Positions 31,386-41,600 of a DNA stretch of 64,000 nucleotides are shown piece by piece. The translations under genes and the position numbers were made by a program. Numbering within the stretch: the first letter of the stretch is position 1; the number at the start of each line of letters is the position of its first letter. Source of the stretch: Xanthomonas rydalmerensis (GTDB lineage: Bacteria; Pseudomonadota; Gammaproteobacteria; Xanthomonadales; Xanthomonadaceae); the NCBI RefSeq assembly GCF_033170385.1, contig NZ_CP126170.1, forward strand, positions 4,116,001 to 4,180,000, written 5' to 3'. A model generated the notes under the pieces. It was not told where the DNA came from, ran no database searches, and saw nothing but the letters and a program-made list of their open reading frames with translations.

Positions 31386-32333
31386 TCAGCCGCGGCCGCG
31401 GCGACCCACCGGAATGGCGCCATCGCCGAGGAACTTGGCCGGGTTCACCACCACCCCGTCCTTCCACACCTCGAAATGCACGTGGGCGCCGGTGGACCGG
31501 CCGGTGGAGCCGGCCTTGGCCACTTCCTGGCCGACCCGCACCAGGTCGCCGACCTTCACCGACAGCCGCGAATTGTGCGCATAGCGGGTGACATAGCCGT
31601 TGCCGTGGTCGACCTCGACCACGTTGCCGTAGCCGCCGCGCACGCCGGAATAGCTGACCACGCCGTCGGCCACCGCCAGCACCGGGTCGCCGACATTGGC
31701 GTGGAAGTCGATGCCCTTGTGGTTGCCGGTGCCGCGGCCGAACGGATCGGCGCGGCCGCCGAAGGCCGAGGTGATGTAGCTGTTGCGGATCGGCATCCGC
31801 GAGGGCACCGCGTTCTGGTCCAGCTGGTGGTCGAACAGCAGCGATTCGAGCACCGACAGCTGCTGGCCGGAGGTGGCGAACTGCTGCTGCAGCCCGTCCA
31901 GCTCCTTGCCGAGCTGCTGCGCGGGCATGTCGTGGCTGGGCTCGTCGTCGCCGCCACCGACGCCGACCGGCTGGTCGAAGTCGAACTCGCCGTCCTGCAG
32001 CTTGCCCATGCGGGTCAGGCGCTCGCCGAGCGCGTTGAGCCGGGTCGCCTGCGCCTGCAGCTCGCCCAGACGCGCGGCCAGGGCGTTGACCTGGGTCTGC
32101 GCGTCGCGGCGCACCTGCGCCAACTCCTGGTCCTGCCGCTCGAGCTTGGCGCGCAGTTGCGCCGAACCACCCCATCCGGCCGCGGCGCTGACACCGATGC
32201 CGAGTACCATGCCGAGACCGAGGACCGCGCCGAGCGCGGCCAGGGGGCGGCGATCGGCGAAATCGCGCAATCGCCACGGCAACGTCTTGACCCCCTTTTC
32301 ACTGGAACGGATTACGATCTTCTTGAACGTCAT
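31386..32333 (-). CDS. M23 family metallopeptidase (LytM-type, peptidoglycan)
   Basis: A protein of 315 residues. A basic N terminus and one transmembrane helix (about 32-52, [18 protein letters not shown]) are followed by a long periplasmic coiled coil (about 58-150) and a C-terminal LytM domain. Zinc ligands lie in NHKGIDFHA (HxxxD) and GAHVHFEV (HxH), so it should be an active endopeptidase or an EnvC/NlpD-like activator with an intact site. ATG 32333 is preferred over ATG 32345, which would overlap the divergent gene's start. Only 10 nt separate the two divergent start codons. Confidence 0.9.
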   Translation of the reverse strand: MTFKKIVIRSSEKGVKTLPWRLRDFADRRPLAALGAVLGLGMVLGIGVSAAAGWGGSAQLRAKLERQDQELAQVRRDAQTQVNALAARLGELQAQATRLNALGERLTRMGKLQDGEFDFDQPVGVGGGDDEPSHDMPAQQLGKELDGLQQQFATSGQQLSVLESLLFDHQLDQNAVPSRMPIRNSYITSAFGGRADPFGRGTGNHKGIDFHANVGDPVLAVADGVVSYSGVRGGYGNVVEVDHGNGYVTRYAHNSRLSVKVGDLVRVGQEVAKAGSTGRSTGAHVHFEVWKDGVVVNPAKFLGDGAIPVGRRGRG

Positions 32334-32343
32334 ATGAGTTTTC

Positions 32344-32820
32344 ATGTCTAAGCGAAAGTCCGGCGAAGGCCATACCGCCACGCCGCAGCCGGCGTTGGAC
32401 GCCGCACTGGCGGACAAGGCGGGCGACCCGTTGCGACGCGCCCTGTGGCTCGACGCGCTGGACCGGCAGTTACGCCCCCATCTGCCGCCGAACCTGGCCT
32501 CCCGTTGCCGGTTGGCCAATGTGAACGGCGAGCAGCTCGTTTTTCTCGTTGAGTCTCCGGTCTGGCACGCCCGGGTCAGGCTGGCCGAGGCCGACATCCT
32601 TGCTGCGGCCCGTTCCCTCGGGCTGAAAGCCACCAAAGTGACCGTCAAGACTGCGACTGCACCCGCGCATTCCCCAATGCAGCAGGCAAGAAGCAAGCCA
32701 GCTCCGGTTTCTGCGGCCACGCACAAGGGGCTGCGCGAGGCTCTGGCTTCCCTGCAGGACGTCGGCTCCGCGACGCCTGATGCGACCGCGGGCTCCGACC
32801 CCGGCCGTCGACGTACGTAG
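32344..32820 (+). CDS. DUF721 domain protein
   Basis: A protein of 158 residues. The DUF721 (Zn-ribbon-less DciA-like) core covers about residues 25-95, with HLPPNLASRCRLANV and LVFLVESPVWHARVRL. The C terminus is Ala/Pro/Ser-rich and basic. DUF721 proteins near secM-secA are related to DciA, the helicase-loading factor found in bacteria without DnaC, so a role in replication initiation is possible but unproven for this copy. ATG 32344 lies 10 nt from the divergent M23 start, so its promoter must overlap the M23 coding region. Confidence 0.85.
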   Translation: MSKRKSGEGHTATPQPALDAALADKAGDPLRRALWLDALDRQLRPHLPPNLASRCRLANVNGEQLVFLVESPVWHARVRLAEADILAAARSLGLKATKVTVKTATAPAHSPMQQARSKPAPVSAATHKGLREALASLQDVGSATPDATAGSDPGRRRT

Positions 32821-32940
32821 ACACGCACGCCGCGACCCGACGCATCCTAGCGGGCGTCGGGCGTGAGGTCGTTACCGATTCGTTAAATCGATGTTAAGGG
32901 GAGAAGAAGAACCGGCCGATTGCCGATTCCGTGATCCCAA

Positions 32941-32957
32941 CCCGGCCGATGGCCGGG
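32941..32957 (-). terminator. Hairpin downstream of lpxC
   Basis: CCCGGCC (32941-32947) and GGCCGGG (32951-32957) form a 7-bp stem with a 3-nt loop, 11 nt after the lpxC stop. It has no T-tract, so it may be a weak terminator. Confidence 0.4.
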
Positions 32958-32967
32958 CTGAACGGAT

Positions 32968-33882
32968 TCAGGCGTAAGCCACGGCCCCGTAGGCCACCGG
33001 CGCCTGCTGCGCGGCGGATTCGAAGCTGACCCATTCCCAGGCCGCCTGTTCGGCGAGCAGCGCGCGGACCAGCTTGTTGTTCAGCGCATGGCCGGACTTG
33101 TAGCCCTCGTAGGCACCGAGGATGGCGCCGCCGGCCAGGTAAAGGTCGCCGATCGCATCGAGGATCTTGTGGCGCACGAACTCGTCGGCATAGCGCAGGC
33201 CGTCATCGTTGAGCACGCGGAACTCGTCGAGCACGATGGCGTTGTCCATCGAACCGCCCAGGCCGAGATTGCGCTCGCGCATGTACTCCAGGTCGCGCAT
33301 GAAGCCGAAGGTGCGCGCGCGGGAGATTTCCTTGATGTAGGCCATCGTCGAGAACTCGATCTCCTGGCGCGACTGCTTGGCCGGGATCATAGGGTGGTCG
33401 AACTGGATGGTGAAACCGAGCTTGTAGCCGCCGTCGTAGGGCACGAAGCGGGCGATCTTGTCGCCGTCGCGCACTTCCACTTCGCGCTTGATGCGGATGA
33501 AGCGCTTGGCCTTGTCCTGCTCGACGATGCCCGCCGACTGCAGCAGGAACACGAACGGACCGGCCGAGCCGTCCATGATCGGCAGTTCGGCCGAGGACAG
33601 TTCGACGATGGCGTTGTCCACGCCGAGGCCGGCCATCGCCGACATCAGGTGCTCCACGGTCTGAATCTTGGCCTGGCCGCGGCTCAAACCGGTGCACAGC
33701 GTGGTCTCGGTGACCAGTTCGGCATCGGCAGGCACGTCCACCGCCGGATCCAAATCCACGCGTCGGAACACGATACCGTGGTCGGCCGGTGCGGGGCGCA
33801 GGGTCATGTAGACCTTGTCGCCGCTGTGCAGGCCCACGCCGGTGGCGCGGATCGTGTTCTTGAGAGTGCGTTGCTGGGTCAT
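32968..33882 (-). CDS. lpxC: UDP-3-O-acyl-N-acetylglucosamine deacetylase
   Basis: A protein of 304 residues, the zinc enzyme for the first committed step of lipid A synthesis. Zinc ligands are His78 in the EHLMSAMAG motif and the HKILDAIGD segment (His near 237, Asp four residues later); [12 protein letters not shown] follows. ATG 33882 starts [15 protein letters not shown], the conserved beginning. It lies after ftsZ, as usual at the end of dcw clusters, but a terminator and its own promoter separate it from ftsZ. Confidence 0.98.
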   Translation of the reverse strand: MTQQRTLKNTIRATGVGLHSGDKVYMTLRPAPADHGIVFRRVDLDPAVDVPADAELVTETTLCTGLSRGQAKIQTVEHLMSAMAGLGVDNAIVELSSAELPIMDGSAGPFVFLLQSAGIVEQDKAKRFIRIKREVEVRDGDKIARFVPYDGGYKLGFTIQFDHPMIPAKQSRQEIEFSTMAYIKEISRARTFGFMRDLEYMRERNLGLGGSMDNAIVLDEFRVLNDDGLRYADEFVRHKILDAIGDLYLAGGAILGAYEGYKSGHALNNKLVRALLAEQAAWEWVSFESAAQQAPVAYGAVAYA

Positions 33883-33934
33883 GGCAGACAGTCTGGAAAC
33901 GTCTGTTCGCACGGGAACTGAACAGACAACGAGA

Positions 33935-33963
33935 ATATCACGCGTTTAGCCAAATTTTAACAA
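33935..33963 (-). promoter_or_regulatory. Promoter of lpxC
   Basis: On the minus strand TTGTTA (33963-33958), a 17-nt spacer and TGATAT (33940-33935) form a sigma-70 promoter in an AT-rich island about 50 nt upstream of lpxC. Confidence 0.6.
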
Positions 33964-34018
33964 AGCGGTCACAGCATCCCATGGGTGCAACGCTGGCCCG
34001 TGCCGGCGTCGCGGTCGC

Positions 34019-34049
34019 AAAAACCTGCCGGGTCGCGAGGACCCGGCAG
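34019..34049 (-). terminator. Rho-independent terminator of the dcw operon after ftsZ
   Basis: A perfect 10-bp stem (34049-34040 with 34034-34025, 5-nt loop) is followed on the minus strand by a T-run, about 215 nt after the ftsZ stop. A second perfect palindrome without T-run lies at 34203-34224. The stretch between ftsZ and lpxC has no gene. Confidence 0.8.
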
Positions 34050-34264
34050 CAAGGGACACGGCGCGCCGACCAGGGAGGCGCTCCTGGACGGCGGTGTTGC
34101 GGACCGGCGCGAACGCCGGCCGATGACGCATCGACCTCAGTCGGCCTGGCGGCGCAGGGCGGGACGCTTGCTTGCAGAGCACGGCTTCGCGAGCGGCCCC
34201 GCGCCCGGCCATGGATGGCCGGGCAGGCCCATCCGCAAGCCGGACGGCTGCGCCAGGGACGGCA

Positions 34265-35491
34265 TCAGTCGGCCTGACGGCGCAGGAACGCCGGAATATC
34301 CAGGTAGTCGCTCGGCAGGTCCGCCGCGGCCGGGGTCGGCGCAGCGGCCGCCGGGCTCATCGACTCGCCGCTCGGACGACGCAGGCCCAGGCCCATCGCA
34401 CCGCCGACCGCCTTGGACACGGCGTCGCCGCCTTGCTCGAAGTCGCCGAACTCCGGCTGGCCGGTGGTGGCGTTGCGCACCAGCTTGATCGGCGCACGCT
34501 GCTCCGGACGCTGCGACTGGCGCGACACCGCGCGGTTCAGGCCGGTGGCGACCACGGTCACGCGCACTTCGTCCTGCATGTCCGGATCCAGCACGGTGCC
34601 GACCACCACGGTGGCGTCCTCGGAGGAGAAGCCCTCGATGGTGCGGCCGATCTCGTCGAACTCGGCCATGGTGAAGTCCGGGCCGGCGGTGATGTTGACC
34701 AGGATGCCGTTGGCGCCGGCCAGGTTGACGTCGTCCAGCAGCGGGTTCTGGATGGCGGCTTCGGCAGCGGCCTGCGCGCGATCGTCGCCGCGGGCCGAGC
34801 CGGTGCCCATCATCGCCAGGCCCATTTCCGACATCACCGTGCGCACGTCGGCGAAGTCGACGTTGATCAGGCCCGGACGCACGATCAGGTCGGCGATGCC
34901 CTGCACCGCGCCCTGCAGCACGTCGTTGGCGGCGCGGAACGCCTGGATCATGGTGGCGTTGCGGCCGAGCACGGTGATCAGCTTCTCGTTGGGGATGGTG
35001 ATCAGCGAGTCGCAGTGCTGGCTCAGTTCCTCGATGCCCTTCAGCGCCACCTGCATGCGGCGGCGGCCTTCGAACGGGAACGGCTTGGTGACCACGGCCA
35101 CGGTCAGGATGCCCATTTCCTTGGCCAGCTGCGCCACCACCGGCGCGGCGCCGGTGCCGGTGCCGCCGCCCATGCCGGCGGTGATGAACACCATGTCCGC
35201 GCCCTGCAGCGCGTCCATGATGCGCTCGCGGTCTTCCAGCGCGGCCTGGCGGCCGACTTCCGGGTTCGCGCCCGCGCCCAGGCCCTTGGTGACGTTGGTG
35301 CCGAGCTGCAGCTGCAGCTTGGCGCCGCAGTTCTTGATCGCCTGCGAGTCGGTGTTGGCGGTGATGAATTCCACGCCGTCCACGCTGCTGCTGACCATGT
35401 GCGCGACCGCGTTGCCGCCGCCGCCGCCCACGCCAACGACCTTGATCACTGCATTGGGTGCCATCTTTTCAATCAGTTCGAAATGCGCCAT
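34265..35491 (-). CDS. ftsZ: Cell division GTPase FtsZ
   Basis: A protein of 408 residues that polymerises into the division ring. The GTP-binding tubulin signature is GGGTGTGA (108-115), with NTDSQA near 46-51 and the catalytic T7 loop [12 protein letters not shown] variable linker leads to the conserved C-terminal peptide [12 protein letters not shown] that binds FtsA. The start is ATG 35491 ([15 protein letters not shown]). It is separated from ftsA by about 285 nt containing heptamer repeats, so ftsZ may have its own promoter there. Confidence 0.99.
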   Translation of the reverse strand: MAHFELIEKMAPNAVIKVVGVGGGGGNAVAHMVSSSVDGVEFITANTDSQAIKNCGAKLQLQLGTNVTKGLGAGANPEVGRQAALEDRERIMDALQGADMVFITAGMGGGTGTGAAPVVAQLAKEMGILTVAVVTKPFPFEGRRRMQVALKGIEELSQHCDSLITIPNEKLITVLGRNATMIQAFRAANDVLQGAVQGIADLIVRPGLINVDFADVRTVMSEMGLAMMGTGSARGDDRAQAAAEAAIQNPLLDDVNLAGANGILVNITAGPDFTMAEFDEIGRTIEGFSSEDATVVVGTVLDPDMQDEVRVTVVATGLNRAVSRQSQRPEQRAPIKLVRNATTGQPEFGDFEQGGDAVSKAVGGAMGLGLRRPSGESMSPAAAAPTPAAADLPSDYLDIPAFLRRQAD

Positions 35492-35776
35492 GTCCGTGTC
35501 CTCTTGAGCCGGGATTGGGGAGTGGGGAGTGGGGATTCGGAGAACTCCGATCCTTTTTTCCTGCCTCTCCGTCCGGCGAGTGTTGTTGTTTGGATGCCGG
35601 GATTCGGGATTCGGGAGTGGGGATTCGCAAGAGCGACTACCCGGTTCCGTGACCCTTTCCGCGGCGGAATCACTGCAAAAAAACCTATCGCCTGCCTACC
35701 TACCGCTCTCCACTCTCTCTACCTACCGCTGTTGCTCCCACCAATTTCGAATGTCGAATCCCGAATCCCGGCTCCA
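35492..35776. repeat. ftsA-ftsZ intergenic gap filled with heptamer repeats
   Basis: Units of GGGATT(G/C) and GGGGAGT occur at 35514-35539 and 35598-35637, and complementary units (GAATCCCGAATCCCGG) at 35755-35770. The arms could pair. No gene is seen in this gap. Confidence 0.8.
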
Positions 35777-37012
35777 TCAAAATTCGCCGCGATACCAGTT
35801 CTTCAATTTCTTGAACAAGCTGCCGGCGCGGCCGGTCGGCAGCGACGGGCGGCGCGGGTGTTCGATCTGGCTGCCCATCAGCAGCAGGCCCACGCCGGTG
35901 GCGTGGACCGGGTTGCCCACGACCTCGCCCAGGCCGGTGACGTGCTGGGGAATGCCTACGCGTACCGGCATCTGCACCATTTCCTCGGCCAGTTCGACCA
36001 CGCCTTCCATCTTCGAGGCGCCGCCGGTCAGCACCATGCCGGCACGCACCAGTTCCTCGAAGCCGGAGCGGCGCAGTTCCGCCTGCACCATCTCGAAGAT
36101 TTCCTCGTAGCGACCCTGCACCGCCTGCGCCAGCGAATGGCGCGGCATGCGCCGCGGCGGACGGTCGCCGACGCTGGGCACCTGGATGCTTTCTTCCGCG
36201 GTGGCCAGCTGCGCCAGCGCGCAGGCGTAGCGCACCTTGATCTGCTCGGCTTCCGGGGTGGGCGTGCGCAGCATGTGCGCGATGTCGTTGGTGACGTGGT
36301 CGCCGGCGATCGGCAGCGAGGCGGTGTGGCAGATCGCGCCCTGCACGAACACCGCCAGGTCGGTGGTGCCGGCGCCCATGTCCACCAGCACCACGCCCAG
36401 CTCGCGCTCGTCGGCGGTCAGCACCGCCACCGAGGACGCCAGCGAGGACAGGATCAGGTCGTCCACCTGCAGGCCGCAGCGCTGCACGCACTTGCTGATG
36501 TTGGCCGCGGCCGACTGCGCGCACACCACCAGGTGCGCGTGCACCTCCAGGCGCACGCCGGTCATGCCAACCGGGTTGCGGATGCCTTCCTGCGAATCGT
36601 CCAGCACGTACTCGCGCGGGATCGCGTGGAGGATGCGCTGGTCGGCCGGGATCGCCACCGCCTTGGCCGCTTCCAGCACGCGGTCCAGATCGTTCCAGGT
36701 CACCTCGCCGTCGCGGATCGGCACGATGCCCGGCGAGTTCTTGCACTGCACGTGGTTGCCGGAGATCGACGCATACACCGAGCGGATCTCGCAGCCGGCC
36801 ATCAGCTCGGCTTCCTCGATCGCGCGCTGGATCGACTGCACGGTGGATTCGATGTCCACGACCACGCCGCGCTTGAGACCGCGCGATTCGTGCGAACCGA
36901 TGCCGATCACCTCGATCGGGTTGCCGGGCGAGTATTCGCCGACCAGCGCGACGACCTTGGAGGTGCCGATGTCCAGTCCAACGATGAGGGATTTGTCGCC
37001 TTTGCGGTTCAT
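35777..37012 (-). CDS. ftsA: Cell division protein FtsA
   Basis: A protein of 411 residues with an actin-like ATPase fold that anchors FtsZ to the membrane. The phosphate-1 motif is LIVGLDIGTSKVVALVGE near the N terminus; phosphate-2 is DMGAGTTDLAVF; the adenosine motif is VLTGGASKMEGV. A C-terminal amphipathic, basic tail (GSLFKKLKNWYRGEF) is the membrane-targeting helix. Its ATG (37012) overlaps the ftsQ stop (ATGA), so it is coupled to ftsQ. Confidence 0.98.
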   Translation of the reverse strand: MNRKGDKSLIVGLDIGTSKVVALVGEYSPGNPIEVIGIGSHESRGLKRGVVVDIESTVQSIQRAIEEAELMAGCEIRSVYASISGNHVQCKNSPGIVPIRDGEVTWNDLDRVLEAAKAVAIPADQRILHAIPREYVLDDSQEGIRNPVGMTGVRLEVHAHLVVCAQSAAANISKCVQRCGLQVDDLILSSLASSVAVLTADERELGVVLVDMGAGTTDLAVFVQGAICHTASLPIAGDHVTNDIAHMLRTPTPEAEQIKVRYACALAQLATAEESIQVPSVGDRPPRRMPRHSLAQAVQGRYEEIFEMVQAELRRSGFEELVRAGMVLTGGASKMEGVVELAEEMVQMPVRVGIPQHVTGLGEVVGNPVHATGVGLLLMGSQIEHPRRPSLPTGRAGSLFKKLKNWYRGEF

Positions 37013-37863
37013 GTTTTGGAGCCGGGAATAGAGAATGGGGAATGGGGAATGGAGAAGAGCGAGCGCGTGCGCGGGGTCGGAGGGTCGGCCAGTGCCGCGT
37101 GGCGCGTGGGCTGAGCCGGCGCCGCTGGTTTCTTCTCCTTGCCCGGCTCCTTACTCGGCTCTTTGCTCTCGGGTACCCATGCCACCGTGAATCCGTTGGT
37201 GTAGCGAAGATCGGCGCGCGCCAGCGGCGGCTGGCCCGGCTGCAGCAGTTGCGGCAGCACCCGGGCGAAGCGCTCCAGGCGCGCGCGCGCGTCGTCGCGG
37301 CCGACCACCACCTGCACGCCGTTGCCCAGCGCCAGCGACCAGCTGCCGCGCGCGTCCAGGGCCACGCCCTGCACCGGCAAGCCGACCGGGGCGAACAGCG
37401 CGCGCGAGGCGTTGTACAGCGCGACCACGTCGGCGGCCTTGGCGTCGGGACCGTCCAGGTGCGGCAGCGCCACGTCGCGCAGTTCGTTGGGCAGGGCGAA
37501 GATGCGCCCCTGCTCGGACAGCATGCGGTCCGCGCCCCAGCGCGCGAACGGACGATGTTCGGTGACGCGCACTTCCAGCACGTCCGGCCAGCGCTTGCGC
37601 ACGCGCGCACTCTCCACCCACGGCAGGCGCTCGATCGCGTTCTGCGTATCCTGCAGGCGCACCGCGAAGAAGCCGCGCCGCGCGTACGGCAGCACCACCT
37701 GGCGCAACTGCTCGGCGGACACGCGCTTGAAGTCGCCACTGACCTGCAGCCGGCTCAGCGGCCAGCGCTCGGCGCCGACCCAGCCGTTGAGCACGGCCAC
37801 GATCGGCAGCGCGACCAGGGCCAGTGCCAGCAGCCAGGCGAGGATGCGCAGGGAGGCGTTCAT
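37009..37863 (-). CDS. ftsQ: Cell division protein FtsQ, with repeat-encoded C-terminal tail
   Basis: A protein of 284 residues: a short cytoplasmic N terminus, one transmembrane helix (RILAWLLALALVALPIVAVL), a POTRA domain (LSRLQVSGDFKRVSAEQLRQ) and a beta domain (WPDVLEVRVTEHRPFARWG). It links FtsB/FtsL to the divisome. The start ATG 37863 precedes the membrane helix. The last 16 or so residues (SLFSIPHSPFSIPGSKT) are encoded by a heptamer-type repeat (about 37021-37060). A Pro/Lys-rich, probably disordered stretch precedes them. The repeat reached the coding region without breaking the ATGA overlap with ftsA. Confidence 0.95.
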   Translation of the reverse strand: MNASLRILAWLLALALVALPIVAVLNGWVGAERWPLSRLQVSGDFKRVSAEQLRQVVLPYARRGFFAVRLQDTQNAIERLPWVESARVRKRWPDVLEVRVTEHRPFARWGADRMLSEQGRIFALPNELRDVALPHLDGPDAKAADVVALYNASRALFAPVGLPVQGVALDARGSWSLALGNGVQVVVGRDDARARLERFARVLPQLLQPGQPPLARADLRYTNGFTVAWVPESKEPSKEPGKEKKPAAPAQPTRHAALADPPTPRTRSLFSIPHSPFSIPGSKT

Positions 37864-37877
37864 GGGCGCGCTCCGCG

Positions 37878-37990
37878 TGCGGGATTGGGGATTGGGCATT
37901 CGGGATTGGCGCAATGCGCGCAGCAGACCGCGCCGGCGGCGCGAAGCGCCGACGGTGCGAATCCCCAATCCCGAATCCCCAATCCCGGCT
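37878..37990. repeat. Heptamer-repeat element between ddlB and ftsQ
   Basis: GGGATTGGGGATTGGGCATT (37882-37901) and the complementary CCCAATCCCGAATCCCC units (37962-37986) flank about 55 nt that itself holds a GC hairpin. It ends at the ddlB stop. Confidence 0.85.
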
Positions 37991-38932
37991 TCACAGCGTC
38001 TGCTCCAGGATGCGCCAGCACAGGCCGGCGAAATCCACGCCCAGCTGCGCCGCGGCCTTGGGTACCAGCGAATGGCTGGTCATGCCCGGGGCGGTGTTGA
38101 CCTCGATCAGCTGCAGGCCGCGCACGCGGTCGCGCATCACGTCCACGCGGCCCCAGCCGCTGCAGCCGGCCGCGGCGAAGGCCTGCAGCGCGAGCTGGCG
38201 GATCCGGGTCTCGTCCTCACCCTCCATGCCTGGGCACAGGTATTGGGTGTCCTCGGCGATGTACTTGGCGTGGTAGTCGTACCAGTCGCCCGCGGGCACG
38301 ATGCGGATCGACGGCAGCGCGACGTCGCCGAGGATGCCGACGGTGTATTCCTCGCCCTGCACCATCTGCTCCATCAGCAGTTCGCCGCGGTAGTCGGCAG
38401 CGAAGGCGCGCACCGGCGCCAGGTCGGCCTCGGACAGCACGCGGAACACGCCGACGCTGGACCCCTCGCAGGCCGGCTTGACGAACAGCGGATAGCCCAG
38501 CGCGGCGGCCGCCGCGGCCAGGTCGGCCTGGGCGTCGATGCGGGCGAAGCCCGGAGTCGGCAGGCCGGCGGCGATCCACACCTGCTTGGTGCGGATCTTG
38601 TCCAGGGTCAGCGCGCTGCCGAGCACGTCGGGGCCAGTGAACGGCACCTGCAACGCGCGCAGCAGACCCTGCAGCACGCCGTTCTCGCCGTCGCCGCCGT
38701 GCAGGATGTTGAATACGCGGTCGACCTCGCCGGAGCGGATGCGCTCCAGCAAGGCGGGAATGCCGTCCACCGGCTGCGCGTCGACGCCGCGGCTGCGCAG
38801 CGCCTCAAGCACGTTGGCGCCCGAGTTCAGCGACACCTCGCGCTCGCTGGAGCTGCCGCCAAGCAGCACGGCGACGCGGCCGAACGCGGCCGGGTCGGTG
38901 ACGCGCGGCGGCGGCAGGGTCTGCGCGCTCAT
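37991..38932 (-). CDS. ddlB: D-alanine-D-alanine ligase B
   Basis: A protein of 313 residues that makes the D-Ala-D-Ala dipeptide for the peptidoglycan stem. ATP-grasp features are [45 protein letters not shown], and the metal site [24 protein letters not shown] 38932 overlaps the murC stop (ATGA). It is part of the dcw operon, between murC and ftsQ as in many gammaproteobacteria. Confidence 0.97.
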   Translation of the reverse strand: MSAQTLPPPRVTDPAAFGRVAVLLGGSSSEREVSLNSGANVLEALRSRGVDAQPVDGIPALLERIRSGEVDRVFNILHGGDGENGVLQGLLRALQVPFTGPDVLGSALTLDKIRTKQVWIAAGLPTPGFARIDAQADLAAAAAALGYPLFVKPACEGSSVGVFRVLSEADLAPVRAFAADYRGELLMEQMVQGEEYTVGILGDVALPSIRIVPAGDWYDYHAKYIAEDTQYLCPGMEGEDETRIRQLALQAFAAAGCSGWGRVDVMRDRVRGLQLIEVNTAPGMTSHSLVPKAAAQLGVDFAGLCWRILEQTL

Positions 38933-40365
38933 GCGTCCGCTCCGCCGGCGAAGCCGTGCTGGGCGATGTGCTGGGCGACGTAGCCGATGTCGCCCGCGCC
39001 CATCATCAGCAGCAGGTCGCCGTCCTGCAGCACGTCCGGCAGCACGCTGTCGAGTTCGCCGACCTGGCCGACCACCACCGGTTCGCTGCGGCCACGTGCG
39101 CGGATCGCACGGGCGAGCGAGCGCGCGTCTGCGCCCGGGATCGGTGCCTCGCCGGCTGGGTAGACCTCGCTGAGCACCAGCGCGTCCACTTCCGACAGAA
39201 CCGCAGCGAAGGCATCGAACTGGTCGCGGGTGCGGCTGTAGCGATGCGGCTGGAACGCGACCACCAGGCGCTTGTCCGGCCAGCCGCCACGCGCGGCAGC
39301 GAACACCGCGGCCAGCTCGCGCGGATGATGGCCGTAGTCGTCGACCAGGCGCACGCGCGCGCCGGCGGCGGTGGTCACTTCGCCCAGGTCGTTGAAGCGG
39401 CGGCCGATGCCGGCGAAGCTCTGCAGCGCGCTGGCGATCGCCTCCGGCGCCACGCCCAGCTGCCAGCCGATGGCGGCGGCGGCGAGCGCGTTGAGCACGT
39501 TGTGGCGGCCCGGCAGCGCCAGGGTCACCGGGATGCTGCTGCCTTCCGGCAGGCGCAGGGTGAAGCGCATGCGCGGGCCGTCCTGGACCACGTCCTCGGC
39601 GCGCACGTCGGCGTTCTCGCTGAGGCCGTAGCTCATCACGTGGCGCGGGGTCTTCCCCGCCAGCGCGGCCACTTCCGGATCGTCGATGCACAGCACCGCC
39701 AGGCCGTAGAACGGCAGGCGCTGCAGGAACTCGGCGAACGCGGCCTGGACCCGGGCGAAGTCGTTGCCGTAGTTCTCCAGGTGGTCGGCATCGATGTTGG
39801 TGATGACCGAGATCAGCGGGTTCAGGCGCAGGAAGCTGCCGTCGCTCTCGTCGGCCTCGGCCACCAGCCACTGGCCGCCGCCGAGCTTGGCGTTGGCGCC
39901 GGCGGCGAGCAGTTGCCCGCCGATCACGAAGGTCGGGTCCAGCCCGCCTTCGCTGAGCACCGCCGCGGCCAGGCTCGTGGTGGTGGTCTTGCCGTGGGTG
40001 CCGGCCACCGCGATGCCGCGGCGGAAGCGCATCAGCTCGGCCAGCATCGCCGCGCGCGGCATGATCGGAATGCGCTGGCTGCGCGCTTCCATCAGTTCCG
40101 GGTTGTCTTCGCGGATCGCACTGGACACCACCACGCAGTCGGTGCCGAGCACGTTGGCGGCCGAGTGCCCGCGCATCACCCGCGCGCCGAGCTTGACCAG
40201 GCGCCGGGTGGCCGCGTTGTCGGCGTTGTCCGAACCGGAGACCTCATAGCCCAGGGTCAGCATGACCTCGGCGATGCCGCTCATGCCGGTGCCGCCGATG
40301 CCGACGAAGTGCACGCGCGGGAACGCGCGGACCAGATCGCCGGTGTCGTGGAGACGGCGGATCAT
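38929..40365 (-). CDS. murC: UDP-N-acetylmuramate-L-alanine ligase
   Basis: A protein of 478 residues that adds L-Ala to UDP-MurNAc. The substrate-binding N terminus has [16 protein letters not shown], the ATP loop is GTHGKTTTT (122-130), and [13 protein letters not shown] and [11 protein letters not shown] lie in the C-terminal domain. The start ATG 40365 overlaps the murG stop (ATGA). The operon order is murG-murC-ddlB. It is the only L-Ala ligase gene here, and the next ligase in the pathway (murD) is not in this cluster. Confidence 0.98.
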   Translation of the reverse strand: MIRRLHDTGDLVRAFPRVHFVGIGGTGMSGIAEVMLTLGYEVSGSDNADNAATRRLVKLGARVMRGHSAANVLGTDCVVVSSAIREDNPELMEARSQRIPIMPRAAMLAELMRFRRGIAVAGTHGKTTTTSLAAAVLSEGGLDPTFVIGGQLLAAGANAKLGGGQWLVAEADESDGSFLRLNPLISVITNIDADHLENYGNDFARVQAAFAEFLQRLPFYGLAVLCIDDPEVAALAGKTPRHVMSYGLSENADVRAEDVVQDGPRMRFTLRLPEGSSIPVTLALPGRHNVLNALAAAAIGWQLGVAPEAIASALQSFAGIGRRFNDLGEVTTAAGARVRLVDDYGHHPRELAAVFAAARGGWPDKRLVVAFQPHRYSRTRDQFDAFAAVLSEVDALVLSEVYPAGEAPIPGADARSLARAIRARGRSEPVVVGQVGELDSVLPDVLQDGDLLLMMGAGDIGYVAQHIAQHGFAGGADA

Positions 40366-41600
40366 TGGGCACCTCCGGTGGAGGTGCCGGGATTCGGCAT
40401 TGGGGATTGGAGATTCGCGTCGCCGGCGGCCGATGGCCGCAGCGCCGCACGTTGTACGGGTGTCTGCATGGTGTCCTGCTTGTGCTCCTGCTTTTTACCA
40501 ATCCCCAATCCCGAATCCCGACTCCCGGCTTCTTCCAACACGATGTCCGCGATGCGTTCGGCCGCATCCGGCTTGGCCAGCTGGCGTGCGGCCTCGGCCA
40601 TGGCCAGGCGCTGTGCGGGCTGTGCCAGCAGGTCGCGCAGCACGCGCTGCAGGTGACCGGCCAGGGCGTCGTCCTGTTTCAGCAGCACGGCCGCGCCGCG
40701 CTCGACCAGGTATTCAGCGTTGCGGGTCTGGTGGTCGTCGACGGCGGCGGCGAACGGCACCAGCACGCTGCCGATGCCGACCGCGCACAGTTCGGCCAGG
40801 GTCGAGGCGCCGGCGCGACACACCACCAGGTCGGCCCAGGCGTAGGCGCCGGCCATGTCGCCGATGAAGGCTTCGACGCTGGCGGCCACGCCGGCATCGG
40901 CATAGGCGCGCGCGGCTTCCTCGCGCAGCGCTTCGCCGCACTGGTGGCGCACCTCGACGGCCACGCCGAGCGCGGCCAGCGCCTGCGGCAGCGCCTGGTT
41001 GAGCACGCGTGCGCCCTGGCTGCCGCCCAGCACCAGCAGCCGCGGCGCGCCGTGGCGACCGGCCAGGCGCTGCGCCGGCGGCGCCAGCGCGGCGATCTCG
41101 GCGCGCACCGGGTTGCCCACCGCTTCCTCGCGGGTGGCGAAGCTGCCGGGGAAGCCGGTCAGCACGCGCCGTGCGACCCGTGCCAGCACCTTGTTGGTCA
41201 GGCCCGGCGCGCGGTTCTGTTCGTGCACCAGCAGCGGCAGCTTGAGCAGCCGCGCGGCCAGGCCGCCGGGACCGGCAGCGAAGCCGCCGAAGCTGATCAC
41301 CGCGCGCGGCGCACGCCGGCGCAGCACGAAGCCGGCGGCGCGCACGGCGCGCATCACCCGCACCGGCGCGCCGAACAGGGCCAGCGCGCCCTTGCCACGC
41401 AGGCCGCCGATCTCGATGGTGTCCAGCTCGATGCCGTGCTCCGGCACCAGCCGCGTTTCCATGCGCCCGGCCGCGCCCAACCACACCACCGGCACGCCGC
41501 GCGCGCGCAGCACCTTGGCCACGGCCAGCGCGGGGAAGATGTGCCCACCGGTGCCGCCGGCGAGGATCATTACCGGACGATCGCCCTGCACCGCGCTCAT
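40362..41600 (-). CDS. murG: MurG glycosyltransferase with a repeat-encoded C-terminal extension
   Basis: A protein of 412 residues, about 50 longer than most MurG proteins. It transfers GlcNAc to lipid I to form lipid II on the inner face of the membrane. The core is complete: [48 protein letters not shown] and [11 protein letters not shown]. From about residue 356 the sequence ([20 protein letters not shown] ... LQSPMPNPG) is encoded by an inverted heptamer-repeat element at 40386-40534. The extension still ends in the ATGA overlap with murC. ATG 41600 overlaps the ftsW stop. Confidence 0.96.
   Translation of the reverse strand: MSAVQGDRPVMILAGGTGGHIFPALAVAKVLRARGVPVVWLGAAGRMETRLVPEHGIELDTIEIGGLRGKGALALFGAPVRVMRAVRAAGFVLRRRAPRAVISFGGFAAGPGGLAARLLKLPLLVHEQNRAPGLTNKVLARVARRVLTGFPGSFATREEAVGNPVRAEIAALAPPAQRLAGRHGAPRLLVLGGSQGARVLNQALPQALAALGVAVEVRHQCGEALREEAARAYADAGVAASVEAFIGDMAGAYAWADLVVCRAGASTLAELCAVGIGSVLVPFAAAVDDHQTRNAEYLVERGAAVLLKQDDALAGHLQRVLRDLLAQPAQRLAMAEAARQLAKPDAAERIADIVLEEAGSRDSGLGIGKKQEHKQDTMQTPVQRAALRPSAAGDANLQSPMPNPGTSTGGAQ
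40386..40534. repeat. Inverted heptamer-repeat element inside murG
   Basis: GGGATTCGGCATTGGGGATT (40390-40409) and the complementary CCAATCCCCAATCCCGAATC (40498-40517) flank about 85 nt containing CTCCTGCTTTTTACC. It encodes the MurG tail. Confidence 0.85.

Noticed and set aside
33946..34212. 88-codon minus-strand ORF between ftsZ and lpxC
   Set aside because: It contains the ftsZ terminator hairpin and an unrelated palindrome; no support for translation.
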